Shown here in pieces: positions 52,766-60,683 of a stretch of DNA of 64,000 nucleotides (its first letter is position 1; each line of letters begins with the position of its first letter). The notes beneath the pieces were generated by a model. The model did no database searches and was not told the DNA's origin. It was given only the letters and a program-made list of their open reading frames with translations. The position numbers were made by a program, and so were the translations under genes. This DNA comes from Cohnella mopanensis. Lineage in GTDB: Bacteria; Bacillota; Bacilli; Paenibacillales; Paenibacillaceae. The stretch spans positions 372,001 through 436,000 of the forward strand of contig NZ_JAKRWM010000004.1 in NCBI RefSeq assembly GCF_022352055.1, written 5' to 3'.

Positions 52766-52793
52766 TCTATACTCAGTACTGAATAATGAACAA
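52766..52793 (-). promoter_or_regulatory. Promoter of the padR operon
   Basis: On the minus strand TTGTTC and TATAGA are 16 bases apart; the spacer contains the first PadR-type palindrome. Confidence 0.6.
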
Positions 52794-52834
52794 TAGCTGT
52801 GTGGCTATACATTAACACGCAGTACTGATTAATG
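52774..52834. promoter_or_regulatory. Two PadR-type operators
   Basis: CAGTACTGAATAATG at 52774-52788 and CAGTACTGATTAATG at 52820-52834 differ at one base and are 46 bases apart. In the first copy the core TCAGTACTGA is a perfect palindrome. Confidence 0.65.
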
Positions 52835-52893
52835 CAAGGTACCGAATCGAACAATCGCAAAAGCAGGACAAATGCCCTGTTTTATCAAACTTG

Positions 52894-52906
52894 TTAAACG
52901 GTTTAA
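52894..52906 (+). promoter_or_regulatory. LacI-like palindrome before the orphan lipoprotein gene
   Basis: TTAAACGGTTTAA is palindromic except for its centre and resembles the operator cores at 7197 and 7295. It lies 35 bases upstream of an extended -10 (TGGTACAAT, 52938-52946). Confidence 0.4.
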
Positions 52907-53048
52907 GGTTATCTTAAGAAACGGCAATCCCTTCATATGGTACAATATGTAAAACCTTGGAATGCCTCTCGTGAAAAAAGGGGGTTGAAGAGAGTACATA
53001 GGGCATAAAACAATGATTACAATTCTATGAGTATGAGGATGTGTGTAA

Positions 53049-54530
53049 ATGCGTACTACTAATAAGTTCGTTATCGTTATCATAACGGTGATCCTGATTG
53101 CAGGCGTGCTTGCCGGGTGCAGCGGCGGGGGTAATGAAACGAAGGAAAATACCAAAACCTCTATTAAAGTCATGCACTACGACGAGAGAAGTTTCTATCA
53201 GCAGTATGGGATGCTATTCTCCGCGCTGTATCCTAATATCGAAATTCAAGTCGTTTCCACGCAGAGCGTTACCTACGAAGAGGGCAAAGACATGCAGAAA
53301 GCGATGAAGGATTTCATCGCCCAAGAGAAACCGGACGTTCTCATGCTCAGCGCGACCGAATACGCGACAATGGCGAGCGAAGGTAAATTGTACAACCTGG
53401 AATCCTTCATCAAGAAAGACAAATATGATCTTGAGGGCTTCGCTCCGGGAATTATCGATTATATTAAGCAACAAAGCGATGGAATCCTATACGGATTGTC
53501 GCCGGATTTTTACAGTCAAGCGATCTATTACAACAAGGATTTGTTCACCAAGTATGGCGTTACGTTTCCGGAAGATCGGATGAGCTGGGAGAAGGTGCTG
53601 CAGCTCGCGGCCAGATTCCCGACGACGGGCTCGAAGGACGAGCGCGTATACGGTTTGAAAGCGGGTTATCAATCCAATCTCTATCAGCTCGGAATGATGA
53701 TAGGCTCTTCTCAGGGTTTAACGTATGTTAACCCGACGGCGAAGACATTAATGATCAATTCGGATTCTTGGAAAGCGGCTTTCGAGACGGCGAATATGGC
53801 GCTTAAATCCGGGTCTTTATACAGTGAGGATCCAAATCAGATGAACGGAGGAGCGAGCTCCTACGAAGATTATCTTCTGAGAGATCCGTTCATCGGCGGT
53901 AGGACCGCGATGGTCATAGATGGTACTTACCTTATGACGCAGCTTAAGGAAGCTAAGAATATTCTGAAAGATAAAGGAAAAGGCATTCAAAACTGGGACG
54001 TTGTTACGGTGCCGGTTAATCCTCAGAGCCCGGATGAGAGTACCAGCATGTCGGTCAATCAAATCTTCGCAATCGATGCGAATTCTGCAAACGCCGAAGC
54101 GGCTTGGAAGTTCGTGAGCTATATTAACGGCGATGATTTCGCAAGGGTGACTTCGAAGCTGCAGAACGGCAGTTTCTCGACGAGGACTCAGCATATCGAT
54201 AAGGGCGACGGGATTCATATGGAAGCCTTCTACAGTTTGAAGCCAGCCCAGAACAATATGTACAAGGATTACGATAAGTTACCGCAGCAATTCTATATGC
54301 AATTCGATGGATTGACCCAGCAAGAGTTCCAGAATGTGACGGACGGAAAAGCGACGATATCGGAAGCGCTCGATAATCTGCAAGCCAAAGGCCAAAAGAT
54401 GCTCACGGAAGAAAGCGAAAAAGAAGCTAAGGCCAAAGCAAGCTCTGGGGAAGCTTCTCCGTCTCCGTCTGCGGAGTCATCCGCGTCGAGCGATGGGGCG
54501 TCAGTATCCGAAAGCTCTGCGGAACAGTGA
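53049..54530 (+). CDS. Orphan extracellular solute-binding lipoprotein
   Basis: A 493-residue family-1 binding protein. The signal peptide ends at the lipobox GVLAGC. The binding domain runs from about residue 35 to 440 and contains GILYGLSPDFYSQAIYYNKD and YGVTFPEDRMSWEKVL, typical of sugar binders. The last 35 residues are a Ser/Ala/Glu/Pro-rich low-complexity tail, uncommon for the family. No permease or ATPase gene is nearby, so it is an orphan. GAGG precedes the ATG by about ten bases. Confidence 0.85.
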   Translation: MRTTNKFVIVIITVILIAGVLAGCSGGGNETKENTKTSIKVMHYDERSFYQQYGMLFSALYPNIEIQVVSTQSVTYEEGKDMQKAMKDFIAQEKPDVLMLSATEYATMASEGKLYNLESFIKKDKYDLEGFAPGIIDYIKQQSDGILYGLSPDFYSQAIYYNKDLFTKYGVTFPEDRMSWEKVLQLAARFPTTGSKDERVYGLKAGYQSNLYQLGMMIGSSQGLTYVNPTAKTLMINSDSWKAAFETANMALKSGSLYSEDPNQMNGGASSYEDYLLRDPFIGGRTAMVIDGTYLMTQLKEAKNILKDKGKGIQNWDVVTVPVNPQSPDESTSMSVNQIFAIDANSANAEAAWKFVSYINGDDFARVTSKLQNGSFSTRTQHIDKGDGIHMEAFYSLKPAQNNMYKDYDKLPQQFYMQFDGLTQQEFQNVTDGKATISEALDNLQAKGQKMLTEESEKEAKAKASSGEASPSPSAESSASSDGASVSESSAEQ

Positions 54531-54585
54531 TTTCTCTGTCGTGAGGCGGAACCGGATGTGATGTATTCGCCTATTTTTGTCGAAC

Positions 54586-54636
54586 ATGTGAATTGTGACT
54601 TTAATTTGTCACAGGTCTGTGCTAAAATGTTCACAT
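54586..54636 (+). promoter_or_regulatory. Nested inverted repeats upstream of a small membrane protein gene
   Basis: The outer pair is ATGTGAA (54586) and TTCACAT (54630); the inner pair is TGTGAC (54594) and GTCACA (54608). The arms resemble Fnr/Rex/CRP half-sites but the spacing differs. TAAAAT near 54623 may be the -10. Confidence 0.4.
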
Positions 54637-54666
54637 ATAGCGCTTTCACGGAAGGGGTAATGCCTC

Positions 54667-54909
54667 ATGAAAAATAAAGAAATGTCACGGATGCTGAAGT
54701 GGGTTGCGATGATCGTTCTTGGTGTCGGCGTTCTATGCTGCCTTATGAACCTCGCGCAATTTAATGACCGTAACCTCGGATTGATGGTTGGAATCGGTTT
54801 TCTGATCGGGGGAAGCCAGATTATGCTATTCGGCGTAATCGCACCTCTTATGCAGAGGAATCAAGATTCCTCCCCGGTGGCTCCGGCAACTACGGAAGAG
54901 CTGGCCTAA
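54667..54909 (+). CDS. Small two-helix membrane protein, 80 aa
   Basis: I do not recognise a family. Helix 1 is MLKWVAMIVLGVGVLCCLM and helix 2 is LGLMVGIGFLIGGSQIMLFG; the C-terminal tail is acidic and Pro/Ala/Thr-rich. AAGGGG lies nine bases before the ATG, and a strong terminator follows. Its position 480 bases before the quinol oxidase operon may be coincidental. Confidence 0.65.
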   Translation: MKNKEMSRMLKWVAMIVLGVGVLCCLMNLAQFNDRNLGLMVGIGFLIGGSQIMLFGVIAPLMQRNQDSSPVAPATTEELA

Positions 54910-54922
54910 AGGATGTAAGTTG

Positions 54923-54966
54923 AAAACCGCCCTCGGAACGTTTTGTTCCGTTGGGCGGTTTTTTCT
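54923..54966 (+). terminator. Terminator after the small membrane protein gene
   Basis: AAAACCGCCC-tc-GGAAC pairs with GTTCC-gtt-GGGCGGTTTT, followed by TTTTTC. Confidence 0.9.
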
Positions 54967-54988
54967 CGTTGTTGGACAAAATTTTGGC

Positions 54989-55069
54989 CTGTAGTCCGGT
55001 AAAACCGGACTGGAGAGCCCCGAAGCGAGCAAACTCACTCTGTAGTCCGGTAAAACCGGACTGGAGAGC
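54989..55069. repeat. Two-copy hairpin repeat with 51-bp period
   Basis: The 30-base block CTGTAGTCCGGT-aaa-ACCGGACTGGAGAGC occurs at 54989 and, unchanged, at 55040. Each contains the perfect hairpin GTCCGGT/ACCGGAC. The period is exactly 51, as in the two larger arrays, but the sequence is unrelated to them. The stretch from 54970 to 55389 holds only this repeat and the hairpin at 55123; I see no gene. Confidence 0.85.
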
Positions 55070-55122
55070 AGGGTGAGCTGGAATCGCCCAGATGAATGGG
55101 AATATATAGTGTAGTTAAAAGG

Positions 55123-55150
55123 AGAGGATCGCTTCGGTGATTCTCTTTTT
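55123..55150 (+). terminator. Terminator-like hairpin without an upstream gene
   Basis: AGAGGATC and GATTCTCT pair (one G-U) around an eight-base loop, followed by TTTTT. It lies 240 bases before qoxA and after no annotated gene. Confidence 0.55.
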
Positions 55151-55389
55151 CCATGCGTTTATATAGGCAAGTATGTAATAAAATTCACAATGCGGCGAAA
55201 CGGTGAACAATGTATTGCGAAATTTCAACGTTTATTTGTCGCCTTTGTTAACTGTGCGGAACATCACTTTGATTTCTGATATGTTGAATGCATCAAGAAG
55301 GAATACTGTAGTTCGTTAACCGCAGGCGGCAGGTAATTGGCCGGGATTTGCGGGTAATGGTAAGTAGCAAGAAGATGGGGGAGATGGAA

Positions 55390-56367
55390 ATGATGAAAGG
55401 GCTGCGGCGCCTAACGGCCGTCCTATCACTGTTCGCAATGACGATTCTCATGGCCGGTTGTTCCGATAAGGTGGTCGTGCTGAATCCGAAAGGTGAGATC
55501 GGCAAGCATCAATTGGATCTGATTATTATATCTACGGTTCTTTGTTTAGTTATCATCGTGCCGGTATTGATCCTTACCTTCTACATCGTATGGAAATATC
55601 GCCACAATTCGAAAAAGGCGACAAAATACGAGCCGGAATGGGAACATAGCACGAAGCTGGAGACGATCTGGTGGAGCATTCCTATCGTCATTATCGCGAT
55701 ACTTGCTGCCGTAACGATTAAATATACGCATATGCTGGAGCCGTCCAAACCGCTGGAACACGAAGCTAAGCCGATTGTGATCCAAGTCACCTCGCTAGAC
55801 TGGAAATGGCTGTTCCAATATCCCGACCAAGGCATCGCAACGGTGAATTACATTCAATTCCCGGATAACGTGCCGGTGGAATTCCAGCTTACTTCGGATG
55901 CTCCGATGAACTCCTTCTGGATTCCGCAGCTCGGCGGGCAGATTTATACGATGTCTGGGATGGCGATGAAGCTTCATCTTATCGCCGAAGAGCCGGGGGA
56001 CTATATGGGCATGGGAGCCAACTTCAGCGGACGCGACTTCGGGAAAATGGAATTCACCGCGAAGGCGACCTCGCAAGCGGAATTCGATGCTTGGGTACAA
56101 CAAGTTAAAGACTCGTCTCCTGCCTTAACGACGGAAGGGTATGAGCAGCTTGCGATTCCGGGCGTGTCGGAAGTGGAAACCTTCTCTTCGATACCGGAAG
56201 GGCTGTTCAATAAGATTGTAAATAAATACGGCGCTCATAATCATGGATCGGGTTCTGCCGAACATACCGATAACTCTGGCGAGACGACTAACGAAGGCGC
56301 GACTGAGCATGAACATGGGAATGCCGAAGCGACAATGAATCATGAAGGCCATGTGGGCCATGAATAA
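55390..56367 (+). CDS. qoxA: Quinol oxidase subunit II
   Basis: A 325-residue lipoprotein subunit. The signal ends at the lipobox ILMAGC; two membrane helices follow, then a cupredoxin domain. The CuA cysteines of cytochrome c oxidases are absent; instead SFWIPQLGGQIYTMSGM is found, as in quinol oxidases. The C-terminal 45 residues are a His/Glu/Asn-rich tail. The start is ATG 55390, six bases after GGGGGAG. First gene of qoxABCD, which pumps protons while oxidising menaquinol. Confidence 0.92.
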   Translation: MMKGLRRLTAVLSLFAMTILMAGCSDKVVVLNPKGEIGKHQLDLIIISTVLCLVIIVPVLILTFYIVWKYRHNSKKATKYEPEWEHSTKLETIWWSIPIVIIAILAAVTIKYTHMLEPSKPLEHEAKPIVIQVTSLDWKWLFQYPDQGIATVNYIQFPDNVPVEFQLTSDAPMNSFWIPQLGGQIYTMSGMAMKLHLIAEEPGDYMGMGANFSGRDFGKMEFTAKATSQAEFDAWVQQVKDSSPALTTEGYEQLAIPGVSEVETFSSIPEGLFNKIVNKYGAHNHGSGSAEHTDNSGETTNEGATEHEHGNAEATMNHEGHVGHE

Positions 56368-56387
56368 AAGGAAAGGATGGTGCCGGT

Positions 56388-58358
56388 ATGTGGGACAAAA
56401 TTAAGGACTTCGCTTCGGAATTTTTCGTAACGGGCGATCCGCTCATCTATGGAGCCGACGTATCCATCGGGCTTACTCTTATAGCGGTCGTTGCCGCGTT
56501 AACGTATTTCAAAAAATGGACGTGGCTGTGGAAAGACTGGCTAACGACCGTCGATCATAAAAAAATCGGTATCATGTATGTAATCGCATCATTACTTATG
56601 CTTTTCCGCGGTGGGGTCGATGCGCTCCTCATGCGGACGCAGCTGGCGGTTCCGAATATGGAATTCCTTGCGCCGGAACACTATAACCAAATTTTCACGA
56701 CGCATGGCGTTATCATGATCCTGTTCATGGCGATGCCGCTTATGTTCGGATTGTTCAATCTGGTCATACCGCTGCAAATCGGAGCAAGGGACGTTGCGTT
56801 CCCGTTCCTGAACTCGCTTAGCTTCTGGCTCTTCTTCTTCGGAGCGATGCTGTTTAACGTATCGTTCGTTATCGGAGGTTCTCCAGATGCGGGGTGGTTG
56901 GCTTATCCGCCGCTCTCCGAGCTTTCTCATAGTCCGGGCGTAGGTCAAGATTTCTATATTTGGGGTATTCAAATTTCCGGGATCGGGAGCTTGATGACGG
57001 GGATCAACTTTATCGTGACGATCCTGAAAATGCGCGCTCCGGGCATGAAACTGATGAAGATGCCGATGTTTACTTGGTCGGTACTATCCAGTTGCTTGAC
57101 GATCATCTTAGCTTTCCCGATTCTGACTATTACATTGGCTCTGCTGTTTATAGACCGTTATCTTGGCGCGCATTTCTTCACGCTGGATATGGGCGGAAAT
57201 CCGATGATGTATATCAACTTGATCTGGATGTGGGGACATCCGGAGGTTTATATCGTCATCCTGCCGGCCTTCGGGATTTTCTCGGAAGTCGTGGCAACAT
57301 TCTCGAAGAAAAGATTGTTTGGTTATAAATCGATGGTGTTCGCTCTTATGGCCATTAGCGTTACCTCGTTCTTTACGTGGGCCCATCACTTCTTCACGAT
57401 GGGATCGGGAGCGAACGTAAATGCGTTCTTCGCGATATCGACGATGATTATCGCGATACCGACGGGAGTAAAAGTTTTCAACTGGCTGTTCACGATGTAC
57501 CGCGGTAAGCTTAGCTTCCCGACGCCGATGCTATGGATGATCGGGTTCATTCCATGTTTCGTCGTAGGGGGGATGACGGGGGTTCTGTTGTCCGTCGCTC
57601 CTGCGGACTTCCAGTTCCACAATAGCTACTTCCTGATCGCCCATTTCCATCAGGTGTTGATCGGCGGGGTTGCGTTCGGATATTTTGCGGGTCTTTACTA
57701 TTGGTGGCCTAAAGTGTTCGGATTTAAGCTAAATGAGAAAATCGGCAAATGGGCATTCTGGTTCTGGAATATCGGGTTCTATGTTTGCTTCATGCCGCAG
57801 TACGTCCTAGGGTTGATGGGGATGACTCGTCGCGTAAGCAGCTACGGCTGGGATAAAGGCTGGTACGAGCTTAACTTAACTTCGACGATCGGCGGTTTCC
57901 TGATGGGGATCGGCTTCCTGTTCCAAGTGTGGCAAATTCTGCACAGCATTAAATTCATGGAACGCGATACAACGGGAGATCCTTGGGATGGAAGGACGCT
58001 TGAATGGTCCATTCCTTCGCCGGCACCGATGTATAACTTTGCGACATTGCCAAGAGCTGACGATAAAGACGCGTGGTGGGAAGAGAAGCAACGCATTGCG
58101 CAGGGCCATGCTCCTAAACCGCAGCCTAAGATAGAACCGATCCACATGCCGAAAAACTCGGGTATTCCATTCATTATGTCGGCGTGCTTCTTCGTAGCGG
58201 GATTCGGGTTCGTGTTCGATTGGCTGTGGATGGCGATTCCGGGACTTATCGGAGTCGTGGCGTGCATGCTTGCCCATTCGTTCAATTATAAAACCGACTA
58301 TTACATTCCGGTGGATGAAATCAAACGCACGGAAGCAGCGGCAAGGAGGGTTATCTAA
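56388..58358 (+). CDS. qoxB: Quinol oxidase subunit I
   Basis: A 656-residue catalytic subunit with about 14 helices binding two hemes and CuB. Long stretches match B. subtilis QoxB: EFFVTGDPLIYGA, TVDHKKIGIMY, YNQIFTTHGVIMI, WGHPEVYIVILPAFGIFSE (CuB His and cross-linked Tyr) and THHFFTMG-like AHHFFTMGSG. The late heme His pair lies in FLIAHFHQVLIGG, where Gln replaces the usual Tyr. Its stop overlaps the qoxC start. Confidence 0.95.
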   Translation: MWDKIKDFASEFFVTGDPLIYGADVSIGLTLIAVVAALTYFKKWTWLWKDWLTTVDHKKIGIMYVIASLLMLFRGGVDALLMRTQLAVPNMEFLAPEHYNQIFTTHGVIMILFMAMPLMFGLFNLVIPLQIGARDVAFPFLNSLSFWLFFFGAMLFNVSFVIGGSPDAGWLAYPPLSELSHSPGVGQDFYIWGIQISGIGSLMTGINFIVTILKMRAPGMKLMKMPMFTWSVLSSCLTIILAFPILTITLALLFIDRYLGAHFFTLDMGGNPMMYINLIWMWGHPEVYIVILPAFGIFSEVVATFSKKRLFGYKSMVFALMAISVTSFFTWAHHFFTMGSGANVNAFFAISTMIIAIPTGVKVFNWLFTMYRGKLSFPTPMLWMIGFIPCFVVGGMTGVLLSVAPADFQFHNSYFLIAHFHQVLIGGVAFGYFAGLYYWWPKVFGFKLNEKIGKWAFWFWNIGFYVCFMPQYVLGLMGMTRRVSSYGWDKGWYELNLTSTIGGFLMGIGFLFQVWQILHSIKFMERDTTGDPWDGRTLEWSIPSPAPMYNFATLPRADDKDAWWEEKQRIAQGHAPKPQPKIEPIHMPKNSGIPFIMSACFFVAGFGFVFDWLWMAIPGLIGVVACMLAHSFNYKTDYYIPVDEIKRTEAAARRVI

Positions 58359-58987
58359 TGGCGAGTTCGGGAAAACCTATTATTTCCGCTCCGTCCCATG
58401 GCGTCGAGCAGGGGCATGAGGAGCATCACGATCTAGAAGGGCTTCGGATGATGGGATTCTGGATCTTCTTGATCACGGACTGTATCCTGTTCGGTACCTT
58501 GTTCGCGACTTTCGTCGTGTTAAGCGATAGTACGGCTGGCGGGCTTACGGGGGCGGATTTGTTCGAGATGCCTGGCGTAATCGCCGAGACGTTCATCCTA
58601 TTAACGAGTAGCTTTACGAGCGGATTAGCCGTTCTCTCGATGAACCGCGGCGACCGCAAAGGGCTCATCGGATGGTTGGCGGTAACCGTTCTGCTCGGGG
58701 CGTCCTTTATCACTTTAGAAATAACGGAGTTCGTGAACTTAGTCCATGAAGGCGCGGCGATTTCCACGAGCGCATTCTGGTCTGCCTTCTACACGTTGGT
58801 AGGTACGCATGGTTTGCACGTATCGATCGGCCTTGTGTGGATGATTTCGATCATGCTTCAGTTAAAGCGTCACGGTATTAATTCCGTAACGCGTCGGAAA
58901 GTGAACATCATTAGCCTTTACTGGCACTTTCTCGATGTCGTATGGATCTTCGTCTTTACGATCGTATACTTGATGGAGGTGATGTAA
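58358..58987 (+). CDS. qoxC: Quinol oxidase subunit III
   Basis: A 209-residue membrane subunit with five helices; GFWIFLITDCILFGTLFATF, ETFILLTSSFTSG, GTHGLHVSIGLVW and YWHFLDVVWIFVFTIVYL are typical of CyoC/QoxC. The N-terminal tail (HGVEQGHEEHHD) is His-rich. The start ATG shares its A with the qoxB stop. Confidence 0.95.
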   Translation: MASSGKPIISAPSHGVEQGHEEHHDLEGLRMMGFWIFLITDCILFGTLFATFVVLSDSTAGGLTGADLFEMPGVIAETFILLTSSFTSGLAVLSMNRGDRKGLIGWLAVTVLLGASFITLEITEFVNLVHEGAAISTSAFWSAFYTLVGTHGLHVSIGLVWMISIMLQLKRHGINSVTRRKVNIISLYWHFLDVVWIFVFTIVYLMEVM

Positions 58988-58988
58988 G

Positions 58989-59327
58989 ATGGCGCAGCAT
59001 CCGGAGCACGGCGCGCATGAGGCTCATGATTCTCACGAAGCGCATGGTTCGCTAAAGTCTTATGTCATCGGATTCGTATTCTCGCTCGTATTGACCGCGA
59101 TCCCGCTCATCGTCGTTCTGAACGATATGCTCGAAGGGACGGCGGCTACGGTCGTATTGCTCGGTTCGGCGATTCTTCAGTTCGTCGTACAGCTATTCTT
59201 CTTCATGCATCTGAAGGAAGAGGGCAAACCGCGCTACAATTTGATGGTTCTCATACTCGGATTGATTATCGTGCTGACTATCGTCGGGGGATCGATCTGG
59301 ATCATGGCGAACAATCAGGTGGCATAA
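58989..59327 (+). CDS. qoxD: Quinol oxidase subunit IV
   Basis: A 112-residue subunit with three helices (SYVIGFVFSLVLTAIPLIVV, VVLLGSAILQFVVQLFFFMHL, NLMVLILGLIIVLTIVGGSIW), matching the COX4_pro/CyoD family. The N-terminal 25 residues are strikingly His-rich. GGAGG lies nine bases upstream. Last gene of the operon, before a strong terminator. Confidence 0.93.
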   Translation: MAQHPEHGAHEAHDSHEAHGSLKSYVIGFVFSLVLTAIPLIVVLNDMLEGTAATVVLLGSAILQFVVQLFFFMHLKEEGKPRYNLMVLILGLIIVLTIVGGSIWIMANNQVA

Positions 59328-59357
59328 CGTATGCTTTAAGTTACGAATGGATGAAGA

Positions 59358-59403
59358 AAGAGCAGAAGGTCGGTTAAAGCGACCTTCTGCTCTTCTTTTT
59401 TTT
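59358..59403 (+). terminator. Terminator of qoxABCD
   Basis: AAGAGCAGAAGGTCG and CGACCTTCTGCTCTT form a perfect 15-pair stem with a seven-base loop, followed by a long T run. Confidence 0.95.
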
Positions 59404-59417
59404 GGCGTGCTTTCATT

Positions 59418-60329
59418 TTATCTCGAAGCGAGTTCCGGTTCCCCGGCTTCCCACGGATTCAGATGGATCATGACCTCTATAACGTCGGGGTCGAAGTCCA
59501 TGATCAGTTTTTTGAGATGTTTGCTTATGTCGTGTCCCTGCTGAATGGTGTAGTCGTTGCGGACGCCCACGCGGATATCTACGATAATGTAATGACCGTG
59601 TTCGCGGGCTCGTACCCGATCGATTCTCTTTACGTTCTTATCGGTGCGAAGCAAATCTTCGTAGTGTGCGAGCTTCTCCGAGGCGACATTGTGCTCCATC
59701 AAAATATCGACGGACTCTCTTCCAATCCCGTAAGCAAGCTTGAGGACGAGCAATGAAACGATAATTCCGGCTATCGGGTCTCCATAGGCTGCCCATTCCC
59801 AGTTCATATGGTCGCCTAGCAGGCCGATTCCGATCCCGATGACGGCGGCCAACGAGGCATACACATCGGCTAGGTGATCGTAAGCGGTAGCTAATACGCT
59901 TTTGCTATTGGTTGCTTTACCGATTTTGATCGTATAAAGGTAGAGGGCCTGTTTCCAGATGAGCGAGAGCGCGGCGGCGCTTAGCGCTAACCAGCTTTCT
60001 TCCCCAGGGGGCTCGAACAGAGCGCTTATCGATTGAAAGCCGATCCAGAAAGCGGCGAGAACAAGGATGACGGCTACGAATGCGGAAGCCACGACCTCTG
60101 CTTTGCCGTGTCCATAGGGATGATCGTCGTCCGCCGGCTTCTTGGATACCATGGAGGAGGTTAACGCGGCCACTGTTGCGATGATATCACCTGCGTTATG
60201 AACTCCGTCCGCGAGAAGCACGGGGCTTGCCAGTATTAGGCCGGCCCCTATTTTAATAAGAGTAAGAACGATGTTGCTAATCAAGCTGATCCATATCGCT
60301 AATATTCCCGAATGATGCCTATCCGCCAC
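59418..60329 (-). CDS. Cation diffusion facilitator family efflux transporter
   Basis: A 303-residue CDF protein with six membrane helices. Metal-site motifs are LADGVHNAGD in helix 2 and YDHLADVYAS in helix 5; HPYGHGKAE is the conserved loop. A C-terminal cytoplasmic ferredoxin-like domain (residues 205-295) contains HGHYIIVDIRV and EVMIHLNPW. It exports Zn, Mn, Fe or a related divalent cation in exchange for protons; the metal is not certain. GTG 60329 has AAGGGG eight bases upstream. Its leader has a structured region and terminator. Confidence 0.9.
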   Translation of the reverse strand: MADRHHSGILAIWISLISNIVLTLIKIGAGLILASPVLLADGVHNAGDIIATVAALTSSMVSKKPADDDHPYGHGKAEVVASAFVAVILVLAAFWIGFQSISALFEPPGEESWLALSAAALSLIWKQALYLYTIKIGKATNSKSVLATAYDHLADVYASLAAVIGIGIGLLGDHMNWEWAAYGDPIAGIIVSLLVLKLAYGIGRESVDILMEHNVASEKLAHYEDLLRTDKNVKRIDRVRAREHGHYIIVDIRVGVRNDYTIQQGHDISKHLKKLIMDFDPDVIEVMIHLNPWEAGEPELASR

Positions 60330-60362
60330 AATGATTACCCCTTCTAAGAAAGTTTGCCCCGC

Positions 60363-60405
60363 GCAAAAAATAAATCAGGCTTTCAACCATGAGGTTGAAA
60401 GCCTG
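60363..60405 (-). terminator. Leader terminator upstream of the CDF transporter gene
   Basis: CAGGCTTTCAACC-tcat-GGTTGAAAGCCTG is a perfect 13-pair stem; on the minus strand it is followed by ATTTATTTTTT. It lies 34 bases before the coding start, so read-through must be regulated for expression. Confidence 0.88.
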
Positions 60406-60520
60406 TATTCGTCCGTATGTGGGTTAATTTGCAATGCGGTTTCATGGGTGACAACCACCCTCTCTAGTGATGCGTTCTCACGTAACTTGTTTATTTTATC
60501 ATATTCCCTCGATTCAGGCT
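60406..60520 (-). promoter_or_regulatory. Candidate structured leader RNA (possible riboswitch) of the CDF gene
   Basis: Between the likely promoter region and the leader terminator the minus strand carries a local hairpin GGGTGG-ttgt-CACCC and further segments with pairing potential. I could not match it to a riboswitch class I know (not NiCo, yybP-ykoY, M-box or c-di-GMP by eye). The combination with a terminator in front of a metal exporter suggests metal-responsive attenuation (inference). The rest of the gap to 60683 shows no gene. Confidence 0.45.
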
Positions 60521-60683
60521 ATTGCTATTGGTGTATTGTACATAACCACCATATAACCGTTAATGTTAGATATGTGTTATTTATACAAAAACTAATGCGA
60601 TTTAATGTAAGAATTATTGACATTAATATAGGCTGGGAATATGATTACAATAAAACCCAGTGGGGGAGAAGGAGCCGTTCTCC

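Noticed and set aside
52894..52906. Shared LacI regulon between the 53 kb lipoprotein and the 7 kb operon
   Set aside because: Only the 13-base core is similar; the outer CAAAAGTT arms are missing, so common control is not supported.
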